Below are positions 1-9,293 of a stretch of 39,076 nucleotides of DNA, one piece after another (position 1 is the first letter of the stretch; every line of letters starts with the position of its first letter). This stretch comes from Algoriphagus aquimarinus. GTDB taxonomy: Bacteria; Bacteroidota; Bacteroidia; Cytophagales; Cyclobacteriaceae. The stretch lies in the NCBI RefSeq assembly GCF_007997215.1, contig NZ_VORW01000030.1:1-39076 (forward strand), given 5' to 3'. The translations under genes and the position numbers were made by a program. Below the pieces are notes generated by a model. The model worked only from the letters and a program-made list of their open reading frames with translations, did not search any database and was not told the origin of the DNA.

Positions 1-1
1 T

Positions 2-529
2 GAAAGCCAACCAAACGGCCCTATTTCCAACCTAGTGGGCTTACATTCCAATTTCACCCAAAAATCTCCTCTGATTAAGTTCTTTTCAACCTCTCTGAGA
101 AATTCTTACTTTAGTCGGACACTAGTGATTTTTAATAATCATTCTACTCAGAAAATGATTAAAGATGCGATCGAACTTCAAATGGATGCAAGGGGCTTCG
201 CTAAAGACAAAGCAGATCCCCAGATGCTAGTCAACTTCCTGGTCCTTGATGAAGAAACTGAGCTTAGAAAATATGTTTTGGACAATGGGCAGGATTATCT
301 TGGATTCGGTCCAAGGTCTAATTCTGTTAAAATGGTTCCGGTAGATAAAGGAACAGTTTTAATTAATTTCTTGGATTCAAGGACTGGAAATCAAATCTGG
401 CAAGGATATGCCTCTGGTGCGTTAAAGTCTACAGATATTAAAAATATGAGCGCAATGCAGGAAAAAGTAGGTGCTATTTTCGAAGACTTTAATTTCAATC
501 AATTTGAGACTGGTCCAAGTACCGAATAA
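2..529 (+). CDS. DUF4136-like protein, 5' end outside the window
   Basis: The reading frame is open from base 2 to the stop at 527-529, so the gene probably starts before the window; the GTG at 35 is only the first possible start inside it. The C-terminal two thirds resemble DUF4136 envelope proteins of Bacteroidota: a helix ending in DARGF, then a segment ending MLVNFLVLDEE, then a strand pair with INFLDSRTGNQIWQGYASG, where the family typically has a 'D..t...vW.G.a.g' signature. The function of DUF4136 proteins is unknown; most are lipoproteins, but the signal peptide cannot be seen here. A strong terminator follows. The family call is moderately sure, and the first 50 or so visible residues match nothing I recognise. 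Confidence 0.6.
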   Translation, partial: ESQPNGPISNLVGLHSNFTQKSPLIKFFSTSLRNSYFSRTLVIFNNHSTQKMIKDAIELQMDARGFAKDKADPQMLVNFLVLDEETELRKYVLDNGQDYLGFGPRSNSVKMVPVDKGTVLINFLDSRTGNQIWQGYASGALKSTDIKNMSAMQEKVGAIFEDFNFNQFETGPSTE

Positions 530-598
530 AAATTGGTAATCATATATTGATATCATGTCTCGGGTTTTAGAACCTGGGATTATGAAACAATTTTCTAA

Positions 599-628
599 CC
601 CTACACTAAAATAAGTGTAGGGTTTTTT
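599..628 (+). terminator. Rho-independent terminator
   Basis: CCCTACACT at 599-607 pairs perfectly with AGTGTAGGG at 614-622 across a 6-base loop, followed by six T (623-628). It lies 70 bases after the DUF4136-like gene and should end its transcript. Confidence 0.85.
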
Positions 629-782
629 CTTGATTTGAATTCCAAAAGCGTGTGATTTATATTTTCTGATAACATCTCATAAATAGTGTTTAGTACTGAT
701 TGCAATGCTTTTAGTAAGATTTCTATCTACTATTTTGTCATTTATTTTCTCCATACCTATTTTTATTAGATAATTGATATCC

Positions 783-1916
783 ATGAAGAATTTTTTGCCA
801 GTACTTCTTTTCGCTGTTCTTGTTGCTTGTAGTGATAAGACTCAAGAAAAACTATCGGATGTTTACGTTCCCGAGCTGGTGATTACCGATAGTTTGGTGA
901 TAGATCACTTGACCGAATTGGGAATGATAGATGTCAAGGAAGATCATTCTGAATTTTTGTTTTTTGATTGGAAGACAAATGAGCTGATTCGTGTAGATAA
1001 CTCTGGTGAAATTATACTAAAAGCCAATAGAAGTGAGGATGGGAAGGATAGTTATAAGACTCAGTATTTTATCACTGCTAATTAAAAAGGGGGAAATAAA
1101 ATCCTAATAATTACTCATGCTGGAGCATTTATATATGATCTTGATTTTAATTTGCTGGAAGAAAAGACGCTTCAATTTGATTTGGTTACCCGTAGGATTG
1201 GTGGTAGTCGCGCAGCACTGACACATAAAAATTTCTTCTATACGTTTTCTTTAGAAAAATCTGATGCACCTGAGGTTCTTGAATCTAAGAATTTTAGTAT
1301 TTCTTATCCCTTTATGTCGGTAAGAGACCTCTCTACTATGGAAATTTTGAGATCGGATGTTATTCCTGCTGAAAGTCAAATAGCCAGCAGTCCTGGGAAA
1401 TACAATAATTTAGATCCTATTGTAAAAATAGTCAATGATGAGATGTTTGTGCTTTTCCCGAACTCTCCTGAAATGTATGTATATACTTTTCCTGAGTTGA
1501 TTTTGCAAAGAAATTGGGCTTTGGATCCTGGTGATAGCTATAAGCAAATTTTGCCAACTCGGGATGATGCATCATTTGAAGGGTTTTTAAATGCGCTGGC
1601 AAGTTCTGAATACACCAATTTTATCTTTTCAAATGATTATTTATTAACCCAGTTTGATGGTTTCGCTCCGCAAGAGGAAGTAGATAAGCTTCCGCGGGAA
1701 TTTATTGGTGGCCCAGAGTTTATGAAATTGGCAAATAAGTATAAGTCAATCTACAATTACCAGATTTTCAAAGGTGAACAAAAACTATGGCAAGGAACCT
1801 GGGATGTTAATCTTTGGTCAGTTCGTGATGTGCTTTATTCCAATGCCAAGCCAGGCGAAGATCCAGATGCTATGGAGAATGATGTACAAACCATTTATTT
1901 TTATGAGTTGAAATAA
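783..1916 (+). pseudogene. DUF4221 family lipoprotein, interrupted by an in-frame TAA
   Basis: Two open segments in the same frame (783-1085 and from about 1086 to 1916) are separated only by the TAA at 1083-1085. Read through, the product is about 377 residues, a normal DUF4221 size. The first half starts at ATG 783 (the TTG at 774 is less likely) and has a lipoprotein signal MKNFLPVLLFAVLVAC with the lipidated Cys at residue 16. It stops after YFITAN. The sequence after the stop continues KGGNKILIITHAGAFIYDL, the strand pattern expected next in this beta-propeller-like family, and ends in IYFYELK. Only one base change separates it from an intact gene. It could be a recent nonsense mutation, a sequencing error, or a gene expressed only by readthrough. 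The role of DUF4221 proteins is unknown. Confidence 0.7.
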
Positions 1917-1973
1917 GACAACTTTCAAACAATCCCCCTCTCAAAATGCTTTAACCTAAAACCATTTAATGAC

Positions 1974-2654
1974 ATGAAAGGAAAGAATATTGTTATCATC
2001 GGAGGGAATTCAGGAATCGGAAAAGCCGTCGCAGCATTAGCAAAGGAAAGTGGAGCAAATTTGTTCCTCTATTCCCGAAGTGGAGAGGGGAATTACCAAT
2101 TCGATGTAACAGACGGCTCTTCAGAATTGCAGGATTTACCTGAGGTAATTGATGGCGTGGTTTATTGTCCCGGTTCCATCAATCTCAAACCATTCCATAG
2201 AATATCGATGGAGGATTTTAAGGCTGAGATGGACGTAAATTTTTTTGGTGCGGTCAAGACGCTTCAGGCCTGTATGAAAGGTCTTAAAAAATCAGAAGCT
2301 GCTTCGGTGGTTCTTTATAGTACTGTTGCTGTGCAAACGGGCATGGGATTTCATGCTGGAATAGCATCGGCAAAGGGAGCTGTGGAGGGATTGGTTAGAT
2401 CCTTGGCAGCAGAATGGGCACCAAATCACATTAGAGTTAATGCCATTGCTCCATCTTTAACGGACACACCTTTGGCGAAGCAATTGGTAAGCACAGACGA
2501 AAAGCGGGCAGCCTCTGATAAAAGACATCCTTTGGGTCGAATAGGCACACCAGAGGATATCGCTGAAGCCACTCTATTTCTCTTAGGTACTAAATCGTCT
2601 TGGGTTACTGGCCAAATATTACATATTGACGGTGGAATGTCTTCTTTGAAATAG
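1974..2654 (+). CDS. SDR family oxidoreductase, atypical active site
   Basis: This is a 226-residue classical short-chain dehydrogenase/reductase fold. The nucleotide-binding motif GGNSGIG is at residues 10-16, the Asn of the catalytic tetrad at N89 (DVNF), a Ser at S116 (LYSTVA), and the C-terminal GRIGTPEDIA and VTGQILHIDGG signatures are intact. The usual YxxxK is changed: Lys134 is present in IASAK, but the Tyr position four residues earlier is Ile130. A Tyr-less variant (FHA.IA.AKGAVEG) is, to my recollection, a recurring bacterial subgroup, so this is probably not decay. The substrate is unknown, and without the Tyr it may reduce by another mechanism or only bind nucleotide. It starts at ATG 1974 and stands alone, 57 bases after the DUF4221 remnant. 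Confidence 0.85.
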   Translation: MKGKNIVIIGGNSGIGKAVAALAKESGANLFLYSRSGEGNYQFDVTDGSSELQDLPEVIDGVVYCPGSINLKPFHRISMEDFKAEMDVNFFGAVKTLQACMKGLKKSEAASVVLYSTVAVQTGMGFHAGIASAKGAVEGLVRSLAAEWAPNHIRVNAIAPSLTDTPLAKQLVSTDEKRAASDKRHPLGRIGTPEDIAEATLFLLGTKSSWVTGQILHIDGGMSSLK

Positions 2655-2714
2655 TAAAATATGATTATCCTCAATGAGGCCAGCACCCATAATTTCTTTG
2701 CTCACCCTGACAGA

Positions 2715-2746
2715 AGACCGAAGACAGGTGACCGAAGCGGCCTAAA
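2715..2746 (+). repeat. 32-nt interspersed repeat, copy 1
   Basis: This copy matches the reverse complement of 25428-25459 at 29 of 32 positions (core AGACCGAAGAC, GGTGACCGAAG, GCCTAAA). It begins 60 bases after the SDR stop codon, in the same orientation as that gene. The gap 2655-2875 holds nothing else that I recognise. Confidence 0.7.
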
Positions 2747-2875
2747 AGTTAGTCTTATCCTAAGTCTATAATGCTTTTGTGGTACCACTAATAGAAAAGC
2801 GGGTTTTCATATAATAAGAATTAAATCAATTGAAATACAGTTGATATTATCTGGAGTAGTTGCTTAGTTTTATAC

Positions 2876-3871
2876 ATGAAGCATTTTCTATTTCTTGGGT
2901 TAAGCTTTTTACTCTTAAGTTTTTCCTGTTCAAATCCTAAGTCTCAAACCACATACATCAATACCGTCACTGGTCCGATTCCTATAGACTCAATGGGTCT
3001 CACCCTGATTCATGAGCACATGCTCGTGGATTTTATAGGGGCAGATTCTGTTTCACCAGAGCGGTATAGTCAAGAGGCGGTAATCGCTAAAGTCCTGCCT
3101 TATTTACTCGAAGTGAGAAAATATGGTGTAAAGACCATATTTGACTGTACACCTTCCTATTTGGCAAAAGATCCTGTTCTGCTCAGAAAACTCAGTGAGC
3201 AGTCGGGAATTCAACTCATCACCAATACCGGACTTTACGGTACGCAAAAGGGAAGGTTTCTACCTGATTATGCATTCACAGAAACAGCTGAAGAGTTGTC
3301 AGAGCGATGGATTGATGAATACGAAAATGGAATAGAAGGAACTGGTATCAAGCCGGGCTTCATCAAAATTTCGGTCAATGAGGATGATCCTTTGGGGGAA
3401 ATGGATTCAAAATTGGTCAGAGCAGCAGGTCTGACTTTTGAGCAAACAGGTTTGAAAATCTATTCTCACACCGGAACATGGAATACTGCCAAACAGGAAG
3501 TTGCCATATTAAAGGAAATGGGAATTGACCCTTCCGCATTCGTTTGGGTCCATGCACAGGCTGAGCAGGACTTTCAAAATTACCAGAACGCAGCCAATCT
3601 CGGTGTTTGGATCAGTATGGATGGAATAGGATGGAGTTTGGATGAATATGTGGAGCGATTACTTTTTGCCAAGGAAAATGAAATCTTGGATCAAGTGCTG
3701 ATTTCCCATGATGCAGGTTGGTATGATCCTGCCAAACCAAATGGAGGAGATTTTGTGCCATTCACCAATATTTTTGAAAAGCTGATGCCCGCATTAAATG
3801 CTAAGGGATTTGACGAAGATGACTGGAAAATGCTTTTGGAAGAAAATCCTAAACGAGCTTTTGGAAATTAG
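2876..3871 (+). CDS. Phosphotriesterase-family metal-dependent hydrolase, lipoprotein
   Basis: A 331-residue protein with a lipoprotein signal (LLLSFSC, Cys18) and a complete amidohydrolase-superfamily phosphotriesterase (PTE) metal centre: HEH at 46-48, the probable carboxylated Lys164 in GFIKIS, His198 in YSHTG, His226 in WVHAQA and Asp279 in ISHDAG. PTE relatives are often lactonases or esterases rather than true phosphotriesterases, so the substrate is not predictable. It is expected to be anchored in the periplasm or outer membrane. It starts at ATG 2876. No partner gene is adjacent, because the next gene converges on it. The family assignment is secure, the substrate unknown. Confidence 0.9.
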   Translation: MKHFLFLGLSFLLLSFSCSNPKSQTTYINTVTGPIPIDSMGLTLIHEHMLVDFIGADSVSPERYSQEAVIAKVLPYLLEVRKYGVKTIFDCTPSYLAKDPVLLRKLSEQSGIQLITNTGLYGTQKGRFLPDYAFTETAEELSERWIDEYENGIEGTGIKPGFIKISVNEDDPLGEMDSKLVRAAGLTFEQTGLKIYSHTGTWNTAKQEVAILKEMGIDPSAFVWVHAQAEQDFQNYQNAANLGVWISMDGIGWSLDEYVERLLFAKENEILDQVLISHDAGWYDPAKPNGGDFVPFTNIFEKLMPALNAKGFDEDDWKMLLEENPKRAFGN

Positions 3872-3977
3872 CAATGATCAAGTTCAATTATCAATTTCCA
3901 AATTCAAGTATCAACGAACAAATTTGGCAAAATGGAACTATGGAGTATTGAATAGATTTACAGGATGAAGCAAAAAT

Positions 3978-4002
3978 CGTTGCGCCGCTGCGTCGCCGCG
4001 AG
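3978..4002 (-). repeat. 25-nt GC-rich gene-end repeat, copy 1
   Basis: A 25-base GC-rich sequence (CGTTGCGCCG at its plus-strand start) differs at 2 positions from 11145-11169 and is related to the reverse complement of 10980-11004. Read on the minus strand it begins 6 bases after the stop of the M28 peptidase gene and is followed by ATTTTT. It may help end the transcript, although no strong hairpin is obvious. Confidence 0.75.
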
Positions 4003-4008
4003 CCTCCA

Positions 4009-5718
4009 CTACAGCTGAGGAACATGAGCCTTGATCGCCTCTTTCGCTAGCAATATTCTCCTCAATGTTTTTTCATCGTCAGTAGGAACTAAGTCCTTGA
4101 TAGAATCCATAGCCTTTGCATAATAGTCAGCCCAAGTGTCTAGGATCAATTGTTCATCTTTGGTAGATCCACCTTCAGCAATCACTTTTTTGCTAAGTTG
4201 AACTTCTATAAGCAATCGTATTTGTACTTTTGCTGCGAGCATGAGCATTAGTTGATCTACTGTTTTCGTATCAGCATTCAATAGGGTATAAGCAGAAACT
4301 AGAGCTCCTGTGCCGACATTGACCATCGTTTTCTGAGAGACTTTATCCAAGCGATCATTGTCCGTGTGGTAAAACTGATCGGTAAAGTGCCAAAGTAATA
4401 ATCCAGGAATATCTGCTTGAAGGAATGGCGTATGATCAGATCCTCCTTCAAAAGGATTGGTTTTCACTACCCAGTTGGCGTACTCGCCTTGGGCCTCGAA
4501 GTTGGTCAGGATAAAGTCATTCAGGTAGTGTGGCTTCAAATCACCAACCTTCAAAGGAGAACCGCCCCATTCGCTGTGTTTGTCCTCACCACGAGTCCAG
4601 ATCGCACTTGGGTCAGGCATCTTTTCGATTAGGAAAGTTCCACCTGTTACGTCAGTATTTTCACCCACCATATCTAGCGAAATTCCCCAGTTGATTTCAG
4701 CTTCACGCTTGTCTTTTTCTTCAATATATCTTCTGGTAGAAATTATCTCATCTCCCCAAAGGAAAGTTAAGGTGCGCTTCAGGTCAAGCTTTCCTTGCTT
4801 CATCAATTCAGCAGTGATTTTCGCCATTTCCAATTGAGTACCCACGCCAGTAGCATTGTCATTTGCCCCAGGCTCTTGGATATGTGCTGAGAAAACCAGG
4901 CTTTCCAAAGGCAATTCTGATCCTTTGACATTAGCGACTACGGTGAGTTCCTCGGATTCATAGATCTTGGATTCTGTCTTTACCAGCACTTCTACCTTGC
5001 CTTTTGCCAGCTCGGTTTTCAGTTTTTCTTTGGCTGCGAAAGAAAGCGCAATCGCCCAAGTTGGGTTCTTAGCATCGTGTCTCAAACCTCTAAACTGAAT
5101 GGATGTAGTGTTTTTCTCTGGTTGCAAATAAGCAGGCATATCGTAAGTCAATACGCCCACAGCACCTTTGTCTTTCACAGCTGACTGTAGCGTTCTATAA
5201 CTAATTTGATCCGAAAAGAGAATTTTTCCTGACACATCGAGAGAAGAAAGTGCTTCCTTGCTCTCCACATAAATAACTTCCGCAGTAATCCCTTCCGCAG
5301 GAGTGGAGGAGGAATACTGATAAATCATATTTCGGTTGGTCTCCGAGGAAAGTAAATTTTCACTGGAACCGAGGATTTTCAATGAGGCAGAAACTGGCTC
5401 CCAGGTAGGTTGTTTCATCTTCCGACTTTCTATTCTATAGGTGAATCGATCGGAATCGGTTGCTTTTTCTTCTAAAACATACCCTGCAGCTTCCAGCTTT
5501 TCAGCGATAAGATACACAGTGTTATTAAATCCGGTATTTCCAGCGAGCCTCCAGTATTGCTCTACGAAAGCTACGGTCTCATAAGCCAAGTCGCCTTTGA
5601 ACTCTGGTCTTACCAGTTTAAAATAAGGGTCGGTAACTTTCTGAAGCGGAGCGTTTTGAGCAAAGGAACTTATGCTTAGTAAAAGCAAAAAGATGGGGAG
5701 GATAGCTTTTGATTTCAT
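4009..5718 (-). CDS. Secreted M28 family zinc peptidase with PA-like domain
   Basis: Residues are numbered from the ATG at 5718; a TTG 18 bases upstream is less likely because MKSKAILPIFLLLLSISSFAQ is a standard signal peptide from this ATG. The mature protein has an N-terminal helical part, a protease-associated (PA)-like domain around 115-225, and an M28 catalytic domain around 255-480. The di-zinc ligands and catalytic residues are His279 (SAHIQE), Asp287 (GANDNATG), Asp323/Glu324 (WGDE), Asp349 (SLDMVGEN) and His451 (FYHTDND). At 569 residues it is a typical secreted aminopeptidase or carboxypeptidase of this clan, probably periplasmic. No T9SS sorting domain is seen. It is monocistronic, with repeat copy 3978-4002 just after its stop. 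Confidence 0.92.
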   Translation of the reverse strand: MKSKAILPIFLLLLSISSFAQNAPLQKVTDPYFKLVRPEFKGDLAYETVAFVEQYWRLAGNTGFNNTVYLIAEKLEAAGYVLEEKATDSDRFTYRIESRKMKQPTWEPVSASLKILGSSENLLSSETNRNMIYQYSSSTPAEGITAEVIYVESKEALSSLDVSGKILFSDQISYRTLQSAVKDKGAVGVLTYDMPAYLQPEKNTTSIQFRGLRHDAKNPTWAIALSFAAKEKLKTELAKGKVEVLVKTESKIYESEELTVVANVKGSELPLESLVFSAHIQEPGANDNATGVGTQLEMAKITAELMKQGKLDLKRTLTFLWGDEIISTRRYIEEKDKREAEINWGISLDMVGENTDVTGGTFLIEKMPDPSAIWTRGEDKHSEWGGSPLKVGDLKPHYLNDFILTNFEAQGEYANWVVKTNPFEGGSDHTPFLQADIPGLLLWHFTDQFYHTDNDRLDKVSQKTMVNVGTGALVSAYTLLNADTKTVDQLMLMLAAKVQIRLLIEVQLSKKVIAEGGSTKDEQLILDTWADYYAKAMDSIKDLVPTDDEKTLRRILLAKEAIKAHVPQL

Positions 5719-5953
5719 ACTAAATAGTGAATTCAAGTTGGTTTATAGGTGCTAGATAATATATTATTTGGGGATTTACGATATGGGAATTACGATTTAC
5801 GAGATCATTTGAACCTCAGAATCTTTTTTCTGGAGATTCAATCTTCCAATCCGTCACGGCGGACAGCTTCTTCCAATCCCTCCCTACCAAACATTATTCT
5901 GTAAAATTTCTCAGATCATTTCCTCAGTTTGTCTGCCCTGATTACCTTTGCGC

Positions 5954-7483
5954 ATGGCAGAACAAATCTTGATCCTCGATTTCGGTTCTCAGTACACACA
6001 ACTCATCGCCCGACGAGTTAGAGAACTGAACGTTTATTGCGAAATCCACCCTTATAACAAAGTTCCAGAAATCACCTCTGATATTAAAGGAGTGATACTT
6101 TCAGGCTCTCCATGCTCGGTAAGAGATGCGGGTTCTCCTGATTTGGACTTAGATAGTTTGAGAGGCAAACTCCCTCTTTTGGGTGTATGCTACGGTTCCC
6201 AACTTTTGGCTCAGAAATATGGCGGAGAAGTGCTTCCATCTGAGATCAGAGAATATGGCCGAGCAAACTTGAGTCATCTTGATACACATTACGACCTGCT
6301 CAAGGAAATGAGCCACGGTTCGCAGGTTTGGATGTCTCATGGAGATACGATCAAGAATTTGCCGGAAAATTTTGAAGTGATCGCAAGCACAGACTCAGTT
6401 CGTGTGGCTGCTTTCAAAATAAAAGAAGAAGAAACTTACGGAATTCAATTCCACCCAGAGGTAACTCACTCTTCGGAAGGCAAAAATCTATTGAGAAATT
6501 TTGTTGTTGGAATCTGTGGCTGTGCTCAGGATTGGACTTCTGATGTTTTCATCGATGCGAGCATTGCTGATTTGAAAGCAAAAATCGGTTCAGATAAAGT
6601 TGTGATGGGTTTGTCAGGAGGAGTTGATTCTTCTGTGGCTGCTACACTTATTCACCGTGCAATTGGAGACCAGTTGATCTGCGTATTTGTAGATAATGGA
6701 TTGCTTCGCAAAAATGAATTCGAAGAAGTATTGGATTCATATAAGCACATGGGATTAAATGTGATTGGAGTAGATGCCAAGCAGAAATTCTATGATGCAC
6801 TTGCAGGAGTTACGGATCCAGAAGCTAAGAGAAAAGCGATTGGGAATGCATTCATTGAGGTTTTCGACGAAGAATCAAATAAACTTGAAGGCGTAAAATG
6901 GCTTGGACAAGGAACGATCTATCCAGATGTGATTGAGTCGATTTCTGTAAAAGGCCCTTCTGCTACCATCAAGTCTCACCACAATGTGGGCGGTTTACCT
7001 GATTTCATGAAGCTTTCTGTAGTGGAGCCCTTGAATACGCTTTTCAAAGATGAGGTTCGGGAAGTAGGACGTGCGCTGGAGATTGTAGAGAAAATTATCG
7101 GTCGTCATCCATTCCCAGGTCCGGGGCTTGGAATCCGTATTTTGGGAGATGTCACTGCCGAGAAAGTAAAGACACTTCAGGAAGTAGATTATATTTTCAT
7201 CAAAGGCTTGAAAGATTCTGGACTTTATGATCAGGTGTGGCAAGCAGGAGCGATGCTACTTCCTATCCAATCTGTAGGCGTGATGGGAGATGAGCGTACG
7301 TATGAGAAAGTAGTTGCGCTGAGAGCCGTAGGTTCTGTAGATGGCATGACTGCTGACTGGATTCACCTTCCGTATGAGTTCCTGGGCAAGATTTCCAATG
7401 AAATTATCAATAAAGTAAAAGGTGTAAACAGAGTTGTCTATGATATCTCTTCTAAGCCTCCTGCTACTATCGAGTGGGAATAG
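5954..7483 (+). CDS. guaA: GMP synthase (glutamine-hydrolysing)
   Basis: This enzyme converts XMP to GMP with glutamine and ATP in the cytoplasm. Numbered from ATG 5954 (MAEQILILDFGSQYTQ, the conserved start; an in-frame TTG lies 6 bases earlier), the class I glutamine amidotransferase triad is Cys79 (GVCYGSQ), His167 and Glu169 (QFHPEV). The ATP pyrophosphatase P-loop SGGVDSS is at 221-227, and the C-terminal dimerisation domain ends in ISSKPPATIEWE. The length of 509 residues is normal. A TACCTTTG box at 5943-5950 is too close to the start to be an ordinary promoter. A terminator follows directly, so it is probably transcribed alone. Confidence 0.98.
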   Translation: MAEQILILDFGSQYTQLIARRVRELNVYCEIHPYNKVPEITSDIKGVILSGSPCSVRDAGSPDLDLDSLRGKLPLLGVCYGSQLLAQKYGGEVLPSEIREYGRANLSHLDTHYDLLKEMSHGSQVWMSHGDTIKNLPENFEVIASTDSVRVAAFKIKEEETYGIQFHPEVTHSSEGKNLLRNFVVGICGCAQDWTSDVFIDASIADLKAKIGSDKVVMGLSGGVDSSVAATLIHRAIGDQLICVFVDNGLLRKNEFEEVLDSYKHMGLNVIGVDAKQKFYDALAGVTDPEAKRKAIGNAFIEVFDEESNKLEGVKWLGQGTIYPDVIESISVKGPSATIKSHHNVGGLPDFMKLSVVEPLNTLFKDEVREVGRALEIVEKIIGRHPFPGPGLGIRILGDVTAEKVKTLQEVDYIFIKGLKDSGLYDQVWQAGAMLLPIQSVGVMGDERTYEKVVALRAVGSVDGMTADWIHLPYEFLGKISNEIINKVKGVNRVVYDISSKPPATIEWE

Positions 7484-7521
7484 ATTAATTTGAGATTAGA
7501 AATTTCAAATTTGAAATTGTG

Positions 7522-7549
7522 AAACCCGAAGACTATTCTTCGGGTTTTT
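7522..7549 (+). terminator. Rho-independent terminator of guaA
   Basis: AAACCCGAAGA at 7522-7532 pairs with TCTTCGGGTTT at 7537-7547 across a 4-base loop and runs into TTTTT. It lies 38 bases after the guaA stop. Confidence 0.88.
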
Positions 7550-7575
7550 ACTTTTTAACCCTTTTCGGCCTGAAC

Positions 7576-7605
7576 TTTGGGTTTGAAAATATTGGGTTAA
7601 ATTTG
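7576..7605 (+). promoter_or_regulatory. Bacteroidota-type promoter for the TPR/PBP-hemL operon
   Basis: TTTG at 7576-7579, 18 bases of spacer, then TAAATTTG at 7598-7605. This fits the Bacteroidota -33/-7 consensus TTTG...TAnnTTTG and is followed by CA. It lies between the guaA terminator and the ATG at 7641, giving a leader of roughly 30 bases. Confidence 0.6.
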
Positions 7606-7640
7606 CACACCCTGTTTGATGTTTGATTCACTTCGATAAA

Positions 7641-9290
7641 ATGAAAAAATTTCTTTTAGTAATTCCGGTATTTTTCATCTTGAGCTTAGCTATCGCTCAA
7701 ATTCCCACACCGGATGCTTATCGCAAGGCTCAGTCCGAACTGGCTGCCAAAAATTACTGGGAAGCCATCCCACTTTTCAAGCAATTTACTGATCCGAAAG
7801 AATACGGAAATCTTGCTAACTATGCAGCTTTTCATTTGGGAGAGGCATTTCTTGGAGCGAATCAACCTGCACAAGCAGTGGCTGCTTTGGAAGCTGTAGC
7901 TACTGGGAGCTGGGCAAAATCTGACGATGCTAAATATCTTTTAGGAATAGCCTATTTTAAAAATCAACAAAACGTAGAAGCGCTTCAAATCATCAAAAGA
8001 ATTAAAGATGATAAGATTATGGAGATGGCTGAAAATGCTTCTTACGAAAACTTAAAGCAGGTGAGCGTTAGCTTTATGATTGCCAATCTACAGGAATTCA
8101 AAGAGAATAAAGGCTTTGGGGAAGCATTGAAGCGGGTTTTAGAGTCTCAGACCATTCTTTCAGCAACGGAGCGTGAAGCGTATTATGAGTTGCAAGGCAA
8201 AGCAAACGAGAATAAAAATGTAGTGAAGGATCAGGTGTTGGATATCGTGGTGATTTTGCCTTTTACCAACTCTTCACGCACGAATTTGTCTAGTATTCCG
8301 CAAAGTGATTTTGTATTCGAACTATACCAAGGTTTGCAATATGGAGTTGAGGAATTGAAGAAAGCTGGAACAAAGGTCAATATGCTGACTTTTGACTCAA
8401 AAAGAGATGTAGCACATCTGAAAAACTTACTAGCAGATCCAGCTATTGCTTCGGCGGATATTATTATTGGCCCGATCTACCAGGAAGAAACAGACTTGGT
8501 GAGCAGTTTTGCCGAAACGTCCAAAATACCGTTTGTACATCCACTCTCTAATTTGGGTGACAGATTTGAAGAATTGAATTATAGCTACCTGTTTAGACCT
8601 ACCGTAAGTTCTATTGCAAATGGAATTGTAGAAGGATTGAGAAAGCAGAATTGGGGTAAAAGAGTTGCGATAGGATATAGCGCTAGTTCCCGAGATGAGA
8701 TGCTAGCGAAAATGCTACAAGATCAACTAGGTAGTGCAGGATTTCAATTGGTGAAGTTTGAGCAGATTACTCCTAGAAACACGAGTTCATTTCTACAAGG
8801 TTTAGGAATTCGACAAGGGCAGGCTAGTATGGCTGTTGATCAGATAATTTTGCTTACAGACGATCCTACCATTGCTCAACCGGCTTTTTCCCTGTTGGAA
8901 TCTATTACCGCTTCCATTCCTACTCTGGTAATGGATTCTTGGTTGGGTTTCAATTTTGCCAATTACGAGATGCTTGAGTTTCCGAATTTCTATTTCATAG
9001 GCAATAATACCTTGAATTTCTACGGTGAGCCTATGCAGCAATTCCGAAACAGATTCTATAATAAATACCTGAGTTTTCCAAGTATGAACTCCGCCCTTGG
9101 AGTGGAGATGATCAACTGGATTTCATCCAATATTTCAGACACCAAAGGCTTTGATTTGAGAAGAAACCTAGATCAGAAAGCATTTCAAGCAGGTAAATTG
9201 ACTTGGGGATTCAACTTCCAAGGCACACACAATAATCAATATGTACCTCTGTTTACGTTAGAAGCGGGGGAATTGAAACCTTTAGATTAA
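7641..9290 (+). CDS. Secreted TPR plus type-I periplasmic-binding protein (LpoA-like)
   Basis: Starting at ATG 7641 (a TTG at 7623 is less likely), MKKFLLVIPVFFILSLAIAQ is a signal peptide. Residues about 25-170 form TPR-like helix pairs (YRKAQSELAAKNYWEAIPLF, YLLGIAYFKNQQNVEAL). From about 200 (LDIVVILPF) the protein becomes a type-I periplasmic binding fold, with ADIIIGPIYQEE and KIPFVHPLSN typical of the branched-chain amino-acid receptor and LpoA group. Proteins with this TPR-PBP order are commonly annotated as ABC-transporter receptors. The layout also resembles the penicillin-binding-protein activator LpoA, and no transporter genes are nearby, so a structural or regulatory envelope role is as likely. 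It is the first gene of an operon, with hemL starting 3 bases after its stop. Confidence 0.82.
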   Translation: MKKFLLVIPVFFILSLAIAQIPTPDAYRKAQSELAAKNYWEAIPLFKQFTDPKEYGNLANYAAFHLGEAFLGANQPAQAVAALEAVATGSWAKSDDAKYLLGIAYFKNQQNVEALQIIKRIKDDKIMEMAENASYENLKQVSVSFMIANLQEFKENKGFGEALKRVLESQTILSATEREAYYELQGKANENKNVVKDQVLDIVVILPFTNSSRTNLSSIPQSDFVFELYQGLQYGVEELKKAGTKVNMLTFDSKRDVAHLKNLLADPAIASADIIIGPIYQEETDLVSSFAETSKIPFVHPLSNLGDRFEELNYSYLFRPTVSSIANGIVEGLRKQNWGKRVAIGYSASSRDEMLAKMLQDQLGSAGFQLVKFEQITPRNTSSFLQGLGIRQGQASMAVDQIILLTDDPTIAQPAFSLLESITASIPTLVMDSWLGFNFANYEMLEFPNFYFIGNNTLNFYGEPMQQFRNRFYNKYLSFPSMNSALGVEMINWISSNISDTKGFDLRRNLDQKAFQAGKLTWGFNFQGTHNNQYVPLFTLEAGELKPLD

Positions 9291-9293
9291 TCC

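Noticed and set aside
2876..3871. True organophosphate-degrading phosphotriesterase
   Set aside because: The metal ligands only define the superfamily; most such proteins are lactonases or esterases and nothing here points to organophosphates.
5943..5950. TACCTTTG as a promoter -7 box for guaA
   Set aside because: It lies 4 bases before the conserved ATG, so transcription would start inside the start codon, and the nearest TTTG is only 11 bases upstream. A leaderless transcript cannot be fully excluded.
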